Below are positions 1 to 7,860 of a DNA stretch of 8,422 bases, piece after piece; position 1 is the first letter of the stretch, and each line of letters begins with the position of its first letter. The translations under genes and the position numbers were made by a program. Where the stretch lies: assembly GCA_046050405.1 (NCBI GenBank), contig JBJOPY010000075.1, positions 1-8,422 on the forward strand. Direction: 5' to 3'. Origin of the DNA: JADKCL01 sp046050405. GTDB taxonomy: Bacteria > Bacteroidota > Bacteroidia > J057 > JADKCL01. The notes beneath the pieces were generated by a model. It saw nothing but the letters and a program-made list of their open reading frames with translations. It did not search any database and was not told the origin of the DNA.

Positions 1-3000
1 TCCAGATATGGGCCGTCGCCCCATCGCTCACACTCATGAAGCTCATCGGGTGGGGCGGACATCCCTCTGCGAGCGAACCCGTGAATGCTGCATCCGGGGA
101 GGGGGTCACATTCAACTGCAAGGTCAGTGACTCGCTGCATCCGCCTTCGCTGATCGTAGCGGTGTACACCGTCGTATCACCCGGTGCAGCGACGGGGTGA
201 AAACTCGAGGGATCGCTCAGGCCAGTGCTGGGCGTCCAAACGATCTGTGCGTTCCCCACTCCACCCCGTGCATGGAAACGTACCGAATCTCCGGCGCAAG
301 TGGTCGCCGTATCCGCCTCCACATGGCCTCCCAGCGCTGGACCCACGACCACCATTACCGAGTCCGAGGTGGTGCAGGTATTGTGCCGGACGGAGAAATG
401 ATACTGCGTAGACTGAGGAGGCCAGGCTGTCGGCTGCGCCTGCGCAGGGTCGCTGACCGACGCACTGGGTGTCCAGGTGTACCAGATTTCGCTCGGATGG
501 GCACTGTCGGTGGCTGCGTAGAAATAACTGCCCTGCAAGATGACAGAATCACCCGCGCAGACATACAGTGACGGCCCGACCTCCGCGATCGGGGAAGGCT
601 TGAGCTTGACCCAGACCGAGTCCACCGGACTGTCGCACCCCCAGCTGCTCGTTGCGACAAGGTGGTACCAGGTGGAGCTGTCGGGGCTTGCAGCGGGGTT
701 CTCCAGGGTCGGATTGTCCAGGCCGGCGGACGGCCACCATTGGTAGGTATAATGGGCCGAACTGTCTCCAGCGGCGAATGCATCGAGGTAAGCCGTGTCA
801 CCAAGGCAGATTTCACGCATGTTGCCCGCACTCGGGGTCGGCAGTGTATGCACCCAAAACGTCACACTGTCTCCATAGCTTGGACAGCCATTGCTCCAGA
901 CCATCAAGGTATAGACATGGGTAAAGGGGGGTGATGCGGTCGGATTTGCAATGCTGGAATCGCTGAGCCCCGCAAAAGGGGACCACTCGTAGGCATAGTC
1001 GGGCCCTGCGCGGAATCCCATGCCTTGTAACATCGCGGTGTCCCCATAGCAGGCATGGATGTCGGGGCCTGCTTCCGCAACCGGCCTTGGCAGCACATGG
1101 ACGGTCACGGTTGACAGCGTGTCCAGGGTCGTGGGGGCGCTGGAGCATCCGCCGGAGGAGACGCCGACCAGGGTGTAGGTCGTCGTCGTGTCGGGGCGGG
1201 CATTCGGATTCAGGATGGTACTGTCGCTCAGTCCTGATCCCGGTGTCCAGTGGAGGCTGTAAGGATCAGGGGCATTCGAGATGATTCCCTGGAGAACCGC
1301 ACCTGGGGCCGGTGGCTGGCAGATGAAATGATCGGTTCCAGCGTCCGCAATCGGAACCGGCAATACTGTGACCAAGGTCGAATCGATTCCCGAGAAACAT
1401 CCGCGTGAGTCGCTCACCTGAAGATAGTACCATGCCGTGGCCGTGGGATTGGCACGCGGGTCGTCATCGTAGGTGGAATCAAGCCCGCAGAAGGTCACCC
1501 CGGCGTCGCACCACCAGGTGTACCGGTAGGGGGCGGTGCCCCCGGTGACCGTCCCCGCTTGCAGCTGGGCACCGCCGGTTCCCTCGCAGAAGCTTGCCGG
1601 GGGGCCGGCATTGGCGAGGTAATCCGTCACATGGACTTCCGTGTAGGCGGTGTCCCGGCATCCGTTCGAGTCGGTCACGATCACACGGTAAGTCGTGGTC
1701 TGGGAAGGCGTGGCGACGGGCATCGAAACCGTGCTGTCAGTCAATGATCCCCCCGGGGACCAATCATACATCACCCCTCCCCCTGCTGAGAGCTGCGTTT
1801 GACCACCGGAACAGACAGTATCTGATCCTCCTGCCACGGCCAATGGCTTCGCAAATACGGTCACGGTATGTGACACGGTATCGGAAATTGTGCAACTGTT
1901 CGAGTCGATGACGACCAATGACACCGGATAGCTCCCGGGCGCGGCGTAGAGATGAAAGGCGTTGAAACCATATTCCGGGGGGCTGCCGTCGCCGAAGTTC
2001 CAGATGTACTGGACGCCTCCCAGGCTGCTGTTCGTAAAGGAGACTGGAAATGGTGCGCAGGAATCCAGCGCTGTCGCCGAATACGAGGCAACCACATCTT
2101 GAGGATCAAAGGCGAACTTGAATACGCCCAGGTTGCAGTTCGTGCTGTTGTTGGTTTGGGATACTGCACCCGCAGTCGTGGGGAAATCGGAATTGCCGCC
2201 GCAGCCTGCACAGACGGCTTCGTAGATGCGCAGCTGCCGGTCAAACCGGCTCGTGCCTCCGTCCACGTGTTCTGCACTGGCCGGCCCTCCGTAGAAGGTG
2301 GCGTATTCCAGGGCTGTGGCATCAGGCCTCAGGATGAGGATGTAAAAATCGCTGCTGTCTGTGACGGTCTGGAAGGCGCCGACCGTCGTCGGCAAGCCAG
2401 TCGTGTAGCCATTGATTGGCCCCAGGAAGTTGAGGTTCTCCGCCCCTCCCCATCCTGAAGCATATATGAAGCCGCATCGGTCCACCAGGAATGCCGTCGG
2501 GGAAATGTCAACGACTCCTGTGCCATTGCCGAAAACCGTCGAGAAGAGGGGCGTTGTCAGGGTGGGATTGTATTTTGCAATGAATTGATTGCCATTGGCG
2601 TTGCTGTATACTCTGGGAGTCACTGGGAAGGAGCCCAGGGTTTGGCCGAACACGTGGACGTTCTGCGCGGCATCGATTTCCACGAACATGCATTGGTCGT
2701 AACCCGGTGTTCCGATGTAGGTGCTGGCGGTGATGGCCGAGCCCGTGGGGTTGAACCGTGTGATGAAGCCATCGATCGCGCCATGGTAGGCCTCCGAGAT
2801 GACGCCTACGGTGGTGGGGAAATCGGGACTCTCGGTACCGCCTGCCACGTAGGGATTGCCGGCGGCATCGATTTTGACGGAATATCCGGCATCATTGCCC
2901 GTACCACCCAGGAAGGTGCTCCAAGCCAGTTGGGTGAGCTCGGGATTCAGGCGAAACACCACAGCATCCTGCAAGCCCCCAAAGTTGGATTGGAAACAAC

Positions 3001-4378
3001 CTGGCGTGACTGGAAAATTGGTGCTTTTGGTGCAGGAGGCCACGTAGATATTGCCTGCCGGATCCATCATGATTTCACCACGGGAGTCGTCCCCATAGTT
3101 GTGGTAGAGGGACCTGATTCCCAGGAAATAGTTCGTGGTGACGTTCAGTCCATCACTTGCGCTGCCGCCCATGAACGTCGAACCCACGAGGGCGGTGCCG
3201 AGGGCGTTCAGTTTCAGCACCACGATGTCCGACGACCCTCCGAGGAAGGGTTGGACAGCACCGGGTGTGGTCGGAAAATCACTGGACCATGTCCGTCCAT
3301 AAATGGCCAGCTCGCCTGCATCGTTTGCGATCATCGATTGGGGCTGCTCGTTCAGGCTGCCGCCAATGTAAGTGCTCCATACTATGGCTGTTCCGGTGGC
3401 GTTGAACTTGGTGATCCCCATGTCAAACGCGGACCATCCTAAAGGTGGGCCGCCTCCGCCGGCAAAGGAGGACTGATATGCCCCCAGGGTACTCGGATAC
3501 CCCACGCCGAAGACGATTCCTCCTCCATACAGATTCCCCGCCGTGTCATAGGTGGCCGTGAACCCGAAGTTGTCCGCTGTGGATCCCGTGAAAGTCCCGA
3601 AAACCCAGGTCGGGTCTATCACCAGCGCTGCACCGGGATCGTAGCCGAGGGGAAAGCCAAACGTCACTGTATGGCCCGACAGAGAAAAACGGCATTCCAC
3701 TTCCGTCCGCTCCCCATTGAGTTCCTGATAGGCATAGGGGCGCAATTCGCGGAATTTTCCGATGGAGGTCGGAAAGACCAGGTCTCCATCCTCACCGAGG
3801 GAGATGCCGTCGAGGCCGCTGTAATGGAGCCTGATCTGGCGGGGATCCGAGCCAGGGGATACGATGAAGTCATATTTGAGGGATTTCTCCTTTCCATAGA
3901 AAATCGCATCGATCCCGGGGTAAAGCCCATGGTAATGCAGTTCTGCAAAGACACCCACCGCCGAAGCCCATCGGGAGGGGTCGTTGCCGAGGTAATAATT
4001 GTTGTATTCAGGGTAGCGGTATCCGGTTTCGATGACCGGTTGCGGGTTGGCTCCTTCGAAGCGCAGTTCAAATGCATGGCCTTGGAAGGAGATGTGGGCC
4101 TGGTCGCGGTCCGTGGGGCAATGGAAATAGGCATCATGCAAATGGGACAGGTCAGCCAGGTTGTAGGTCAGGTGATCCTTCTCGAAAAAGACTTTCCCAT
4201 CCGGGATCTCGGCCTGGTACTGGATATGGCCGGCCCATTGGCCTTTGTTTTCGACGAACTTGACCATCGGGGTCACTGTGTGGGCGCCAGCAGGCCCTAC
4301 CCTGCGTGCCAAGACGACCGATCCGCCAAGCGACACCAGCAACCCTAACAGAACTGGAAAACGAATGCAAGCACACAT
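1..4378 (-). CDS. Giant SBBP/PKD/Ig-repeat surface protein, probably type IX secreted (C-terminus cut by window edge)
   Basis: I translated the minus strand from the ATG at 4378 to base 1 and found no stop, giving at least 1459 residues. Residues 1-24 look like a Sec signal peptide (hydrophobic VLLGLLVSLGGSVVLA, then RR). Residues 38-48 (MVKFVENKGQW) open the N-terminal domain common in Bacteroidota SBBP proteins, running to VIDPTW at 253-258. SBBP beta-propeller repeats follow to about 745, with six TYIGG/TFLGG-like and six FPTT-like motifs. A CAGC motif lies at 723-726. A PKD domain (about 757-845) carries WNFGDG at 793-798. Seven Ig-like units start near 847, 922, 1011, 1101, 1184, 1265 and 1355, and another PKD-like domain starts near 1430. 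Family knowledge predicts a C-terminal type IX sorting domain beyond the edge, possibly gliding-motility type. The likely role is adhesion or an extracellular structure, which is inference. There is no close Shine-Dalgarno sequence, as is usual in this phylum. The gene diverges from arsA. Confidence 0.93.
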   Translation of the reverse strand, partial: MCACIRFPVLLGLLVSLGGSVVLARRVGPAGAHTVTPMVKFVENKGQWAGHIQYQAEIPDGKVFFEKDHLTYNLADLSHLHDAYFHCPTDRDQAHISFQGHAFELRFEGANPQPVIETGYRYPEYNNYYLGNDPSRWASAVGVFAELHYHGLYPGIDAIFYGKEKSLKYDFIVSPGSDPRQIRLHYSGLDGISLGEDGDLVFPTSIGKFRELRPYAYQELNGERTEVECRFSLSGHTVTFGFPLGYDPGAALVIDPTWVFGTFTGSTADNFGFTATYDTAGNLYGGGIVFGVGYPSTLGAYQSSFAGGGGPPLGWSAFDMGITKFNATGTAIVWSTYIGGSLNEQPQSMIANDAGELAIYGRTWSSDFPTTPGAVQPFLGGSSDIVVLKLNALGTALVGSTFMGGSASDGLNVTTNYFLGIRSLYHNYGDDSRGEIMMDPAGNIYVASCTKSTNFPVTPGCFQSNFGGLQDAVVFRLNPELTQLAWSTFLGGTGNDAGYSVKIDAAGNPYVAGGTESPDFPTTVGVISEAYHGAIDGFITRFNPTGSAITASTYIGTPGYDQCMFVEIDAAQNVHVFGQTLGSFPVTPRVYSNANGNQFIAKYNPTLTTPLFSTVFGNGTGVVDISPTAFLVDRCGFIYASGWGGAENLNFLGPINGYTTGLPTTVGAFQTVTDSSDFYILILRPDATALEYATFYGGPASAEHVDGGTSRFDRQLRIYEAVCAGCGGNSDFPTTAGAVSQTNNSTNCNLGVFKFAFDPQDVVASYSATALDSCAPFPVSFTNSSLGGVQYIWNFGDGSPPEYGFNAFHLYAAPGSYPVSLVVIDSNSCTISDTVSHTVTVFAKPLAVAGGSDTVCSGGQTQLSAGGGVMYDWSPGGSLTDSTVSMPVATPSQTTTYRVIVTDSNGCRDTAYTEVHVTDYLANAGPPASFCEGTGGAQLQAGTVTGGTAPYRYTWWCDAGVTFCGLDSTYDDDPRANPTATAWYYLQVSDSRGCFSGIDSTLVTVLPVPIADAGTDHFICQPPAPGAVLQGIISNAPDPYSLHWTPGSGLSDSTILNPNARPDTTTTYTLVGVSSGGCSSAPTTLDTLSTVTVHVLPRPVAEAGPDIHACYGDTAMLQGMGFRAGPDYAYEWSPFAGLSDSSIANPTASPPFTHVYTLMVWSNGCPSYGDSVTFWVHTLPTPSAGNMREICLGDTAYLDAFAAGDSSAHYTYQWWPSAGLDNPTLENPAASPDSSTWYHLVATSSWGCDSPVDSVWVKLKPSPIAEVGPSLYVCAGDSVILQGSYFYAATDSAHPSEIWYTWTPSASVSDPAQAQPTAWPPQSTQYHFSVRHNTCTTSDSVMVVVGPALGGHVEADTATTCAGDSVRFHARGGVGNAQIVWTPSTGLSDPSSFHPVAAPGDTTVYTATISEGGCSESLTLQLNVTPSPDAAFTGSLAEGCPPHPMSFMSVSDGATAHIW

Positions 4379-4425
4379 TTCTCTAAATATACAGTATGGT
4401 TCTCTCCTGACCAGTAAATCTATCA

Positions 4426-4468
4426 ATTTGACTGCACATACGGAAGCCAAGCACTTGACAGGTCAAAT
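4426..4468. promoter_or_regulatory. Nested TTGAC/GTCAA inverted repeats, possible operator
   Basis: ATTTGAC at 4426-4432 and GTCAAAT at 4462-4468 are perfect 7-base inverted arms separated by 29 bases. The right arm also forms a compact palindrome with TTGAC at 4455-4459 (TTGAC-AG-GTCAA, 4455-4466). The left arm sits in TCAA-T-TTGA (4423-4431). Three related half-sites between divergent genes fit a regulator binding site. ArsR-family operators are also imperfect inverted repeats with TCAAAT-like arms, but no arsR gene is visible here and short repeats can arise by chance. The arms are seen directly; the function is inference. Confidence 0.3.
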
Positions 4469-4730
4469 ACGGGCGTGCAGGACGTCTTGATTGCCTGGCA
4501 TACTGGCCTTCCCGGTCGGTTTCCGATCTGCCCACACCCAAATTGTGGATGGGGCCCCCTTGCCGGGCGGCCCGCCGGCGAGTATGTTTGCCCCATATTA
4601 CCCCAAGCTCCAAAAAATGCGGGACGCAACAGCTGATTTCTTCCACTTCCCTACAAGGGGATGCCTACGGCCCCGGTTCCCTGCGCTCCCCCAATTTTCA
4701 AATGGTGCCGCCGGAGGACTCAGAAACTGA

Positions 4731-4736
4731 AAAGGA
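4731..4736 (+). promoter_or_regulatory. Ribosome binding site of arsA
   Basis: AAAGGA lies eight bases before the ATG at 4745. It supports that start over the in-frame ATG at 4661, which would add 28 residues with no resemblance to ArsA. Confidence 0.6.
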
Positions 4737-4744
4737 ATGACCCG

Positions 4745-6523
4745 ATGAGCGAATCGACGACCAAATATGTATTTTTCACGGGCAAGGGTGGAGTCGGAAA
4801 AACATCCCTGGCCTGTGCAACCGCTGTGGAATACGCGGATTCAGGCAAGGTTGTATTGCTCGTAAGCACTGACCCCGCCTCCAACCTGAAGGATGTATTG
4901 GAAAGCCCCGTGGACGAAAAGGTCAGCCTGGTGAAAGGAACCCGGAATCTCTTCGCCACCAACATTGACCCTGAAAATTCAGCTGAGGAATATCGCAATA
5001 GAGTCACTCGGCCATTGGAGGGAATGGCTTCGCAAGCGGAGATCCAGAAAATCAGGGAAGACCTTTCCGGGGCGTGCACCACCGAGATTGCTTCTTTCGA
5101 TGAGTTCTCCCGGTTTGTTTCAGGTGAAACCGAAGGAAGGAAGTGGGACGTGATCATTTTCGACACGGCACCCACAGGACACACGTTGCGGCTCCTTGCG
5201 CTGCCTGCTGCGTGGTCTAGCTTTACAGATGAAAACCCGGATGGCGCTTCCTGCCTGGGTCCAACTTCTGCGCTGAAAAGTGGAAAGGAAAGGTACCATA
5301 CCGTCGTCAACAGGCTCAGGGACGCTTCATTGACCAGTTTTTACATTGTAGCCCGGGCAGACAAAGCCTCGTTAAAGGAAGCCTCCAGGACGAGCAATGA
5401 ACTGAAGGAGCAGGGAATGCGCCATCAGGCATTGTACATCAATGGTGTCTTCCAGGCAATGGACAAACAGGATCATCTTGCCAGCGCCATGGAGGCGATG
5501 GGTCGCGAGCAGCTCGATTCCATTCCAGACAATTTAAAGTCATTGCCCCTGAGAACCTTCCCATTGTTGCCTTACAATGTCTTGGGAATCGAGAAGCTCC
5601 GTTCACTGTTCAACCCTGAACTCCAGCAGTCGATTTCTGAAAGTGAGCTGTCAAGATCAGACACACCAACGCAAAAGATAAGTGGAATCGGCCAACTGGT
5701 GGAGGAGCTTTGCAAAAATCGGCAACACGGACTTGTCATGACAATGGGCAAGGGAGGCGTCGGGAAGACCATTGCCGCCTCTGCCATTGCTGTATTGCTT
5801 GCAAGAAAAGGCTATGAGGTACTTCTAACCACCACCGACCCTGCCGCACATATTCAGGATTTCATGGAGCAGCTGGGCGAGCTTCCAGCAACACTGACCG
5901 TGGAACGCATCGACCCCAAAGCCGAAGTACAGCGCTATACGGAGAAGATACTGGAACACAGGGGGCAGGGTCAGTCCGAAGAAGCGAAAAAGCTCATCCT
6001 GGAGGATTTGAAATCCCCTTGCACAGAGGAAGTTGCCGTTTTTCATGCCTTCTCGAAAGCGATTGGCCTGGCCAAAAGAAAATTTGTGGTGATGGATACG
6101 GCACCCACAGGACACACGCTTCTGCTACTGGACACTGCAGGAAGCTATCATCGTGACATCATGAGAAACAACCTCCATGCAGGTCGTCTCCGAACGCCTT
6201 ACATGTCCCTGCAAGACCAGGAGCTGTCCAAAATAATCCTGGTCTCCCTGCCCGAAACCACTCCGATGCGAGAAGCGGCAGCCTTGCAGGACGACTTGAA
6301 CAGGGCAGGGATCCGACCCTATGCCTGGCTGGTCAACCAATGCCTATCCATGCTGTCTGGAATTTCAGATCCTTTGCTGAAAAGCAGGGCAAGGGCGGAA
6401 AAGGATGTGATGGATGCCATCCGTGCAAACTATTCCGAAAGGACATTTGGCATTCCTTTCATTGCTGAAAAGAGACTGCTTCCTGCACTGTTGCACAGAC
6501 ACCTGGACGAAGAAACACCCTGA
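4745..6523 (+). CDS. arsA: ArsA, arsenite (antimonite)-stimulated efflux pump ATPase
   Basis: This 592-residue protein is close to the 583 residues of plasmid R773 ArsA and has the same two homologous halves. In the family, ArsA is a cytosolic ATPase that binds As(III)/Sb(III) and drives the membrane carrier ArsB. Half A1 has Walker A GKGGVGKT at 13-20, STDPASN at 41-47 (Asp43 the likely Mg ligand) and DTAPTGHT at 140-147. Half A2 has GKGGVGKT at 335-342, TTTDPAAH at 362-369 and DTAPTGHT at 451-458. The three metalloid-binding cysteines of R773 ArsA (113, 172, 422) correspond to Cys111 (SGACTTE), Cys170 (ASCLGP) and Cys426 (SPCTEE). This argues for ArsA rather than the Get3/TRC40 relative, whose CxxC motif is absent. 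The linker between halves is near residues 295-325. No arsR, arsD, arsB or arsC is in the window, which is unusual. GC in sampled stretches is near 50%, below the neighbouring genes. Confidence 0.96.
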   Translation: MSESTTKYVFFTGKGGVGKTSLACATAVEYADSGKVVLLVSTDPASNLKDVLESPVDEKVSLVKGTRNLFATNIDPENSAEEYRNRVTRPLEGMASQAEIQKIREDLSGACTTEIASFDEFSRFVSGETEGRKWDVIIFDTAPTGHTLRLLALPAAWSSFTDENPDGASCLGPTSALKSGKERYHTVVNRLRDASLTSFYIVARADKASLKEASRTSNELKEQGMRHQALYINGVFQAMDKQDHLASAMEAMGREQLDSIPDNLKSLPLRTFPLLPYNVLGIEKLRSLFNPELQQSISESELSRSDTPTQKISGIGQLVEELCKNRQHGLVMTMGKGGVGKTIAASAIAVLLARKGYEVLLTTTDPAAHIQDFMEQLGELPATLTVERIDPKAEVQRYTEKILEHRGQGQSEEAKKLILEDLKSPCTEEVAVFHAFSKAIGLAKRKFVVMDTAPTGHTLLLLDTAGSYHRDIMRNNLHAGRLRTPYMSLQDQELSKIILVSLPETTPMREAAALQDDLNRAGIRPYAWLVNQCLSMLSGISDPLLKSRARAEKDVMDAIRANYSERTFGIPFIAEKRLLPALLHRHLDEETP

Positions 6524-6782
6524 GGTGAAAAGAGGACGGGCGGGACGACAGCACGTCCGCAATTGGCAGGCCTTTCCCGTTGGTTTTCCCCATGATGCCG
6601 CCGTGAGATCCCGGAATTCACACGGAAACCGGAATGTGCGAGCCCAACACCGACGGATGGATTGAAAGAAGGCAAAGGCGGCCATCTCACCCCCTTTGCT
6701 CGCAAGCAAAGCCGCTTGCCTACTCGAAATTCCCCGTCTCTCCTCCATCCCGAAAATCGAGCCACTTGCTTCCGTGATGGCT
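6524..6782. other. Convergent spacer between arsA and the epimerase gene
   Basis: These 259 bases separate two convergent stop codons. Besides the hairpin at 6694-6711 there is a weaker stem, GGACG (6543-6547) with CGTCC (6554-6558) around a six-base loop, 20 bases past the arsA stop. Neither is followed by a T-run. Minus-strand open frames crossing this spacer are antisense to arsA or the epimerase and show no protein-like features, so no gene is called. Confidence 0.5.
6694..6711. terminator. Perfect 7-bp hairpin, possible bidirectional terminator
   Basis: CTTTGCT (6694-6700), loop CGCA and AGCAAAG (6705-6711) form a perfect stem between two convergent genes, 71 bases past the epimerase stop and about 170 past the arsA stop. 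There is no T-run on either strand, so it is not a classical intrinsic terminator. Position and symmetry are the only support. Confidence 0.3.
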
Positions 6783-7784
6783 TCAGCTTGGTCCAGGATC
6801 GGGGTTGAGTGGATTGACGGGAGCCCCGCTGAGGATCTTCATGCCTTGCTCCACGGATACACGTGGCTGATAGCCCAGCTCCTCCCGTGCCTTTGTACTT
6901 GAGATGGTGCAGTGGGCGGACATGACCGCCGCCGAGAACCGGGTAATCGGAGGCTTCCTGCGAATGCGCAGCAGGTTCCAGACTCTCTCCAGGAAGGCCG
7001 CCGTGAACCTTGCCATGCCTTTCGAGACATTTTTGTCGCCCGGATCGCGCCCTGCACTTTGCAGCAGCTGCGTCAGAAACTGCCGCATCGTGCTGACTTC
7101 CCCGTCGGTGATGAAGTATGCTTCCCCGCCTTTGCCGCGTTCTATCGCCAGCACCACGGCATCCACCAGATTGCCGATGTAGCATGTGCTCGTAAGGTAG
7201 TCGCCGCCCCCGATCCATCGGAACCGCCCGCTGTCCACCATTTCCACGAGGTTCGGAAGGATCGTTTCATCCCCCGGCCCCCATACGAACCGCGGCCGCA
7301 GGGAAATGGTCTCGAACTTGCCGGGCTCATTGGCCTGCAAGACGATCTGCTCGGCAAGTCTCTTGGTATCGCTGTAAGGAAATGGGCTCTTCACGGGATA
7401 GGGATGGCTCTCCTCGATGTCGATCATGTCTTGTCCCTCGAATAGAACCGACTCCGTGCTGATATGAATGAACCGTTGCACGCCTGCTTTTTGGGCGGCA
7501 TCGATCATTCGTTGAGTTCCCTCCACATTCGTCTGGTAGAAGTCCTCGTATCGTCCCCAGGGCTTCACGTATGCCGCGCAGTGAATGACCAGGTCAAACG
7601 CTCGCAGCATGCCAGGCTCGACTGTCTCCAGGGCTGACAGTACAGGCCTGGCACCGAGAGCCTTGATCTTGTCGTTCGAGGCTCCCGTCCTGGCCATTGC
7701 CAGCACCCAATGGTCCGGTACAAGCCGCTGGGCAATGGCACCGCCGATGAATCCGCTGGCTCCTGTAATGAAGATTTTTTTCAT
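6783..7784 (-). CDS. NAD(P)-dependent epimerase/dehydratase, 3-beta-HSD-like extended SDR
   Basis: This complete 333-residue protein has the normal length for an extended short-chain dehydrogenase/reductase. The Rossmann nucleotide-binding motif TGASGFIG is at residues 7-14. The catalytic Tyr-x3-Lys is YSDTK at 137-141, and ISTES at 108-112 supplies the Ser/Thr partner. HCAAYV (68-73) and RPRFVWGPGD (163-172) are typical of the NSDHL/3-beta-hydroxysteroid dehydrogenase-like branch. The C-terminal half (about 180-320) would bind the substrate, which cannot be read from sequence; a sugar nucleotide, a sterol-like compound or a beta-hydroxy acid are all possible. The tail after about 320 (PVNPLNPDPGPS) is proline-rich and probably disordered. 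No signal peptide is seen, so it should be cytosolic. The start is supported by a good ribosome binding site. It is monocistronic as far as visible and converges on arsA, so there is no evidence that the two are functionally linked. Confidence 0.92.
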   Translation of the reverse strand: MKKIFITGASGFIGGAIAQRLVPDHWVLAMARTGASNDKIKALGARPVLSALETVEPGMLRAFDLVIHCAAYVKPWGRYEDFYQTNVEGTQRMIDAAQKAGVQRFIHISTESVLFEGQDMIDIEESHPYPVKSPFPYSDTKRLAEQIVLQANEPGKFETISLRPRFVWGPGDETILPNLVEMVDSGRFRWIGGGDYLTSTCYIGNLVDAVVLAIERGKGGEAYFITDGEVSTMRQFLTQLLQSAGRDPGDKNVSKGMARFTAAFLERVWNLLRIRRKPPITRFSAAVMSAHCTISSTKAREELGYQPRVSVEQGMKILSGAPVNPLNPDPGPS

Positions 7785-7793
7785 TGAAACACG

Positions 7794-7798
7794 TCCTT
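7794..7798 (-). promoter_or_regulatory. Ribosome binding site of the epimerase gene
   Basis: On the minus strand AAGGA (7798-7794) lies nine bases before the ATG at 7784, a good Shine-Dalgarno position that fixes the start. Confidence 0.6.
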
Positions 7799-7860
7799 AC
7801 ACTGTAGATTGTCTGAAAATCGCATCACCCACCACCCCGCATCATCCGAGGCCTTTCCAT

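Larger units (their letters stand above)
4379..4744. other. Divergent intergenic region between the surface-protein gene and arsA
   Basis: These 366 bases separate two divergent start codons and must hold both promoters. The left third (about 4381-4440) is AT-rich. It contains TAGATTTA on the minus strand (4422-4415), one mismatch from the Bacteroidota -7 element TAnnTTTG. The best upstream TTG is about 25 bases away, longer than usual, so this promoter is only a weak candidate. TTGACA at 4455-4460 matches a sigma-70 -35 box, but no -10 box follows at 17 bases. A GC-rich palindrome lies at 4562-4579 (GCCGG/CCGGC arms) with no T-run. A 79-codon plus-strand frame from a TTG at 4491 has no recognisable features and is not called as a gene. 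Confidence 0.6.

Noticed and set aside
2585..3442. 285-codon plus-strand frame rich in Gly, Val and Asp
   Set aside because: It is antisense to the SBBP repeats. Its protein-like composition mirrors the repeats on the other strand.
3671..4348. 225-codon plus-strand frame
   Set aside because: It lies antisense to the clearly protein-like N-terminal domain of the surface-protein gene and has no recognisable domain.
4562..4579. GC-rich palindrome (GCCGG/CCGGC) considered as a terminator
   Set aside because: It lies between divergent genes, where no transcript needs to end, and has no T-run.
4491..4730. 79-codon plus-strand frame before arsA, considered as arsD or arsR
   Set aside because: It has a TTG start, no cysteine pairs of ArsD, no helix-turn-helix of ArsR and no good ribosome binding site.
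4661..4744. N-terminal extension of arsA from the upstream ATG
   Set aside because: The extra 28 residues resemble nothing in ArsA, while the ATG at 4745 has a ribosome binding site and gives the normal family N-terminus.
6430..7218. 262-codon minus-strand frame
   Set aside because: It overlaps the epimerase in another frame and runs antisense into the end of arsA. Its translation is Arg/Gly/Ser-rich without motifs.
7775..7781. Run of seven A at codons 2-4 of the epimerase gene (minus strand), considered for phase variation
   Set aside because: Seven bases is short, and the codons ATG AAA AAA ATC encode a common MKKI start.
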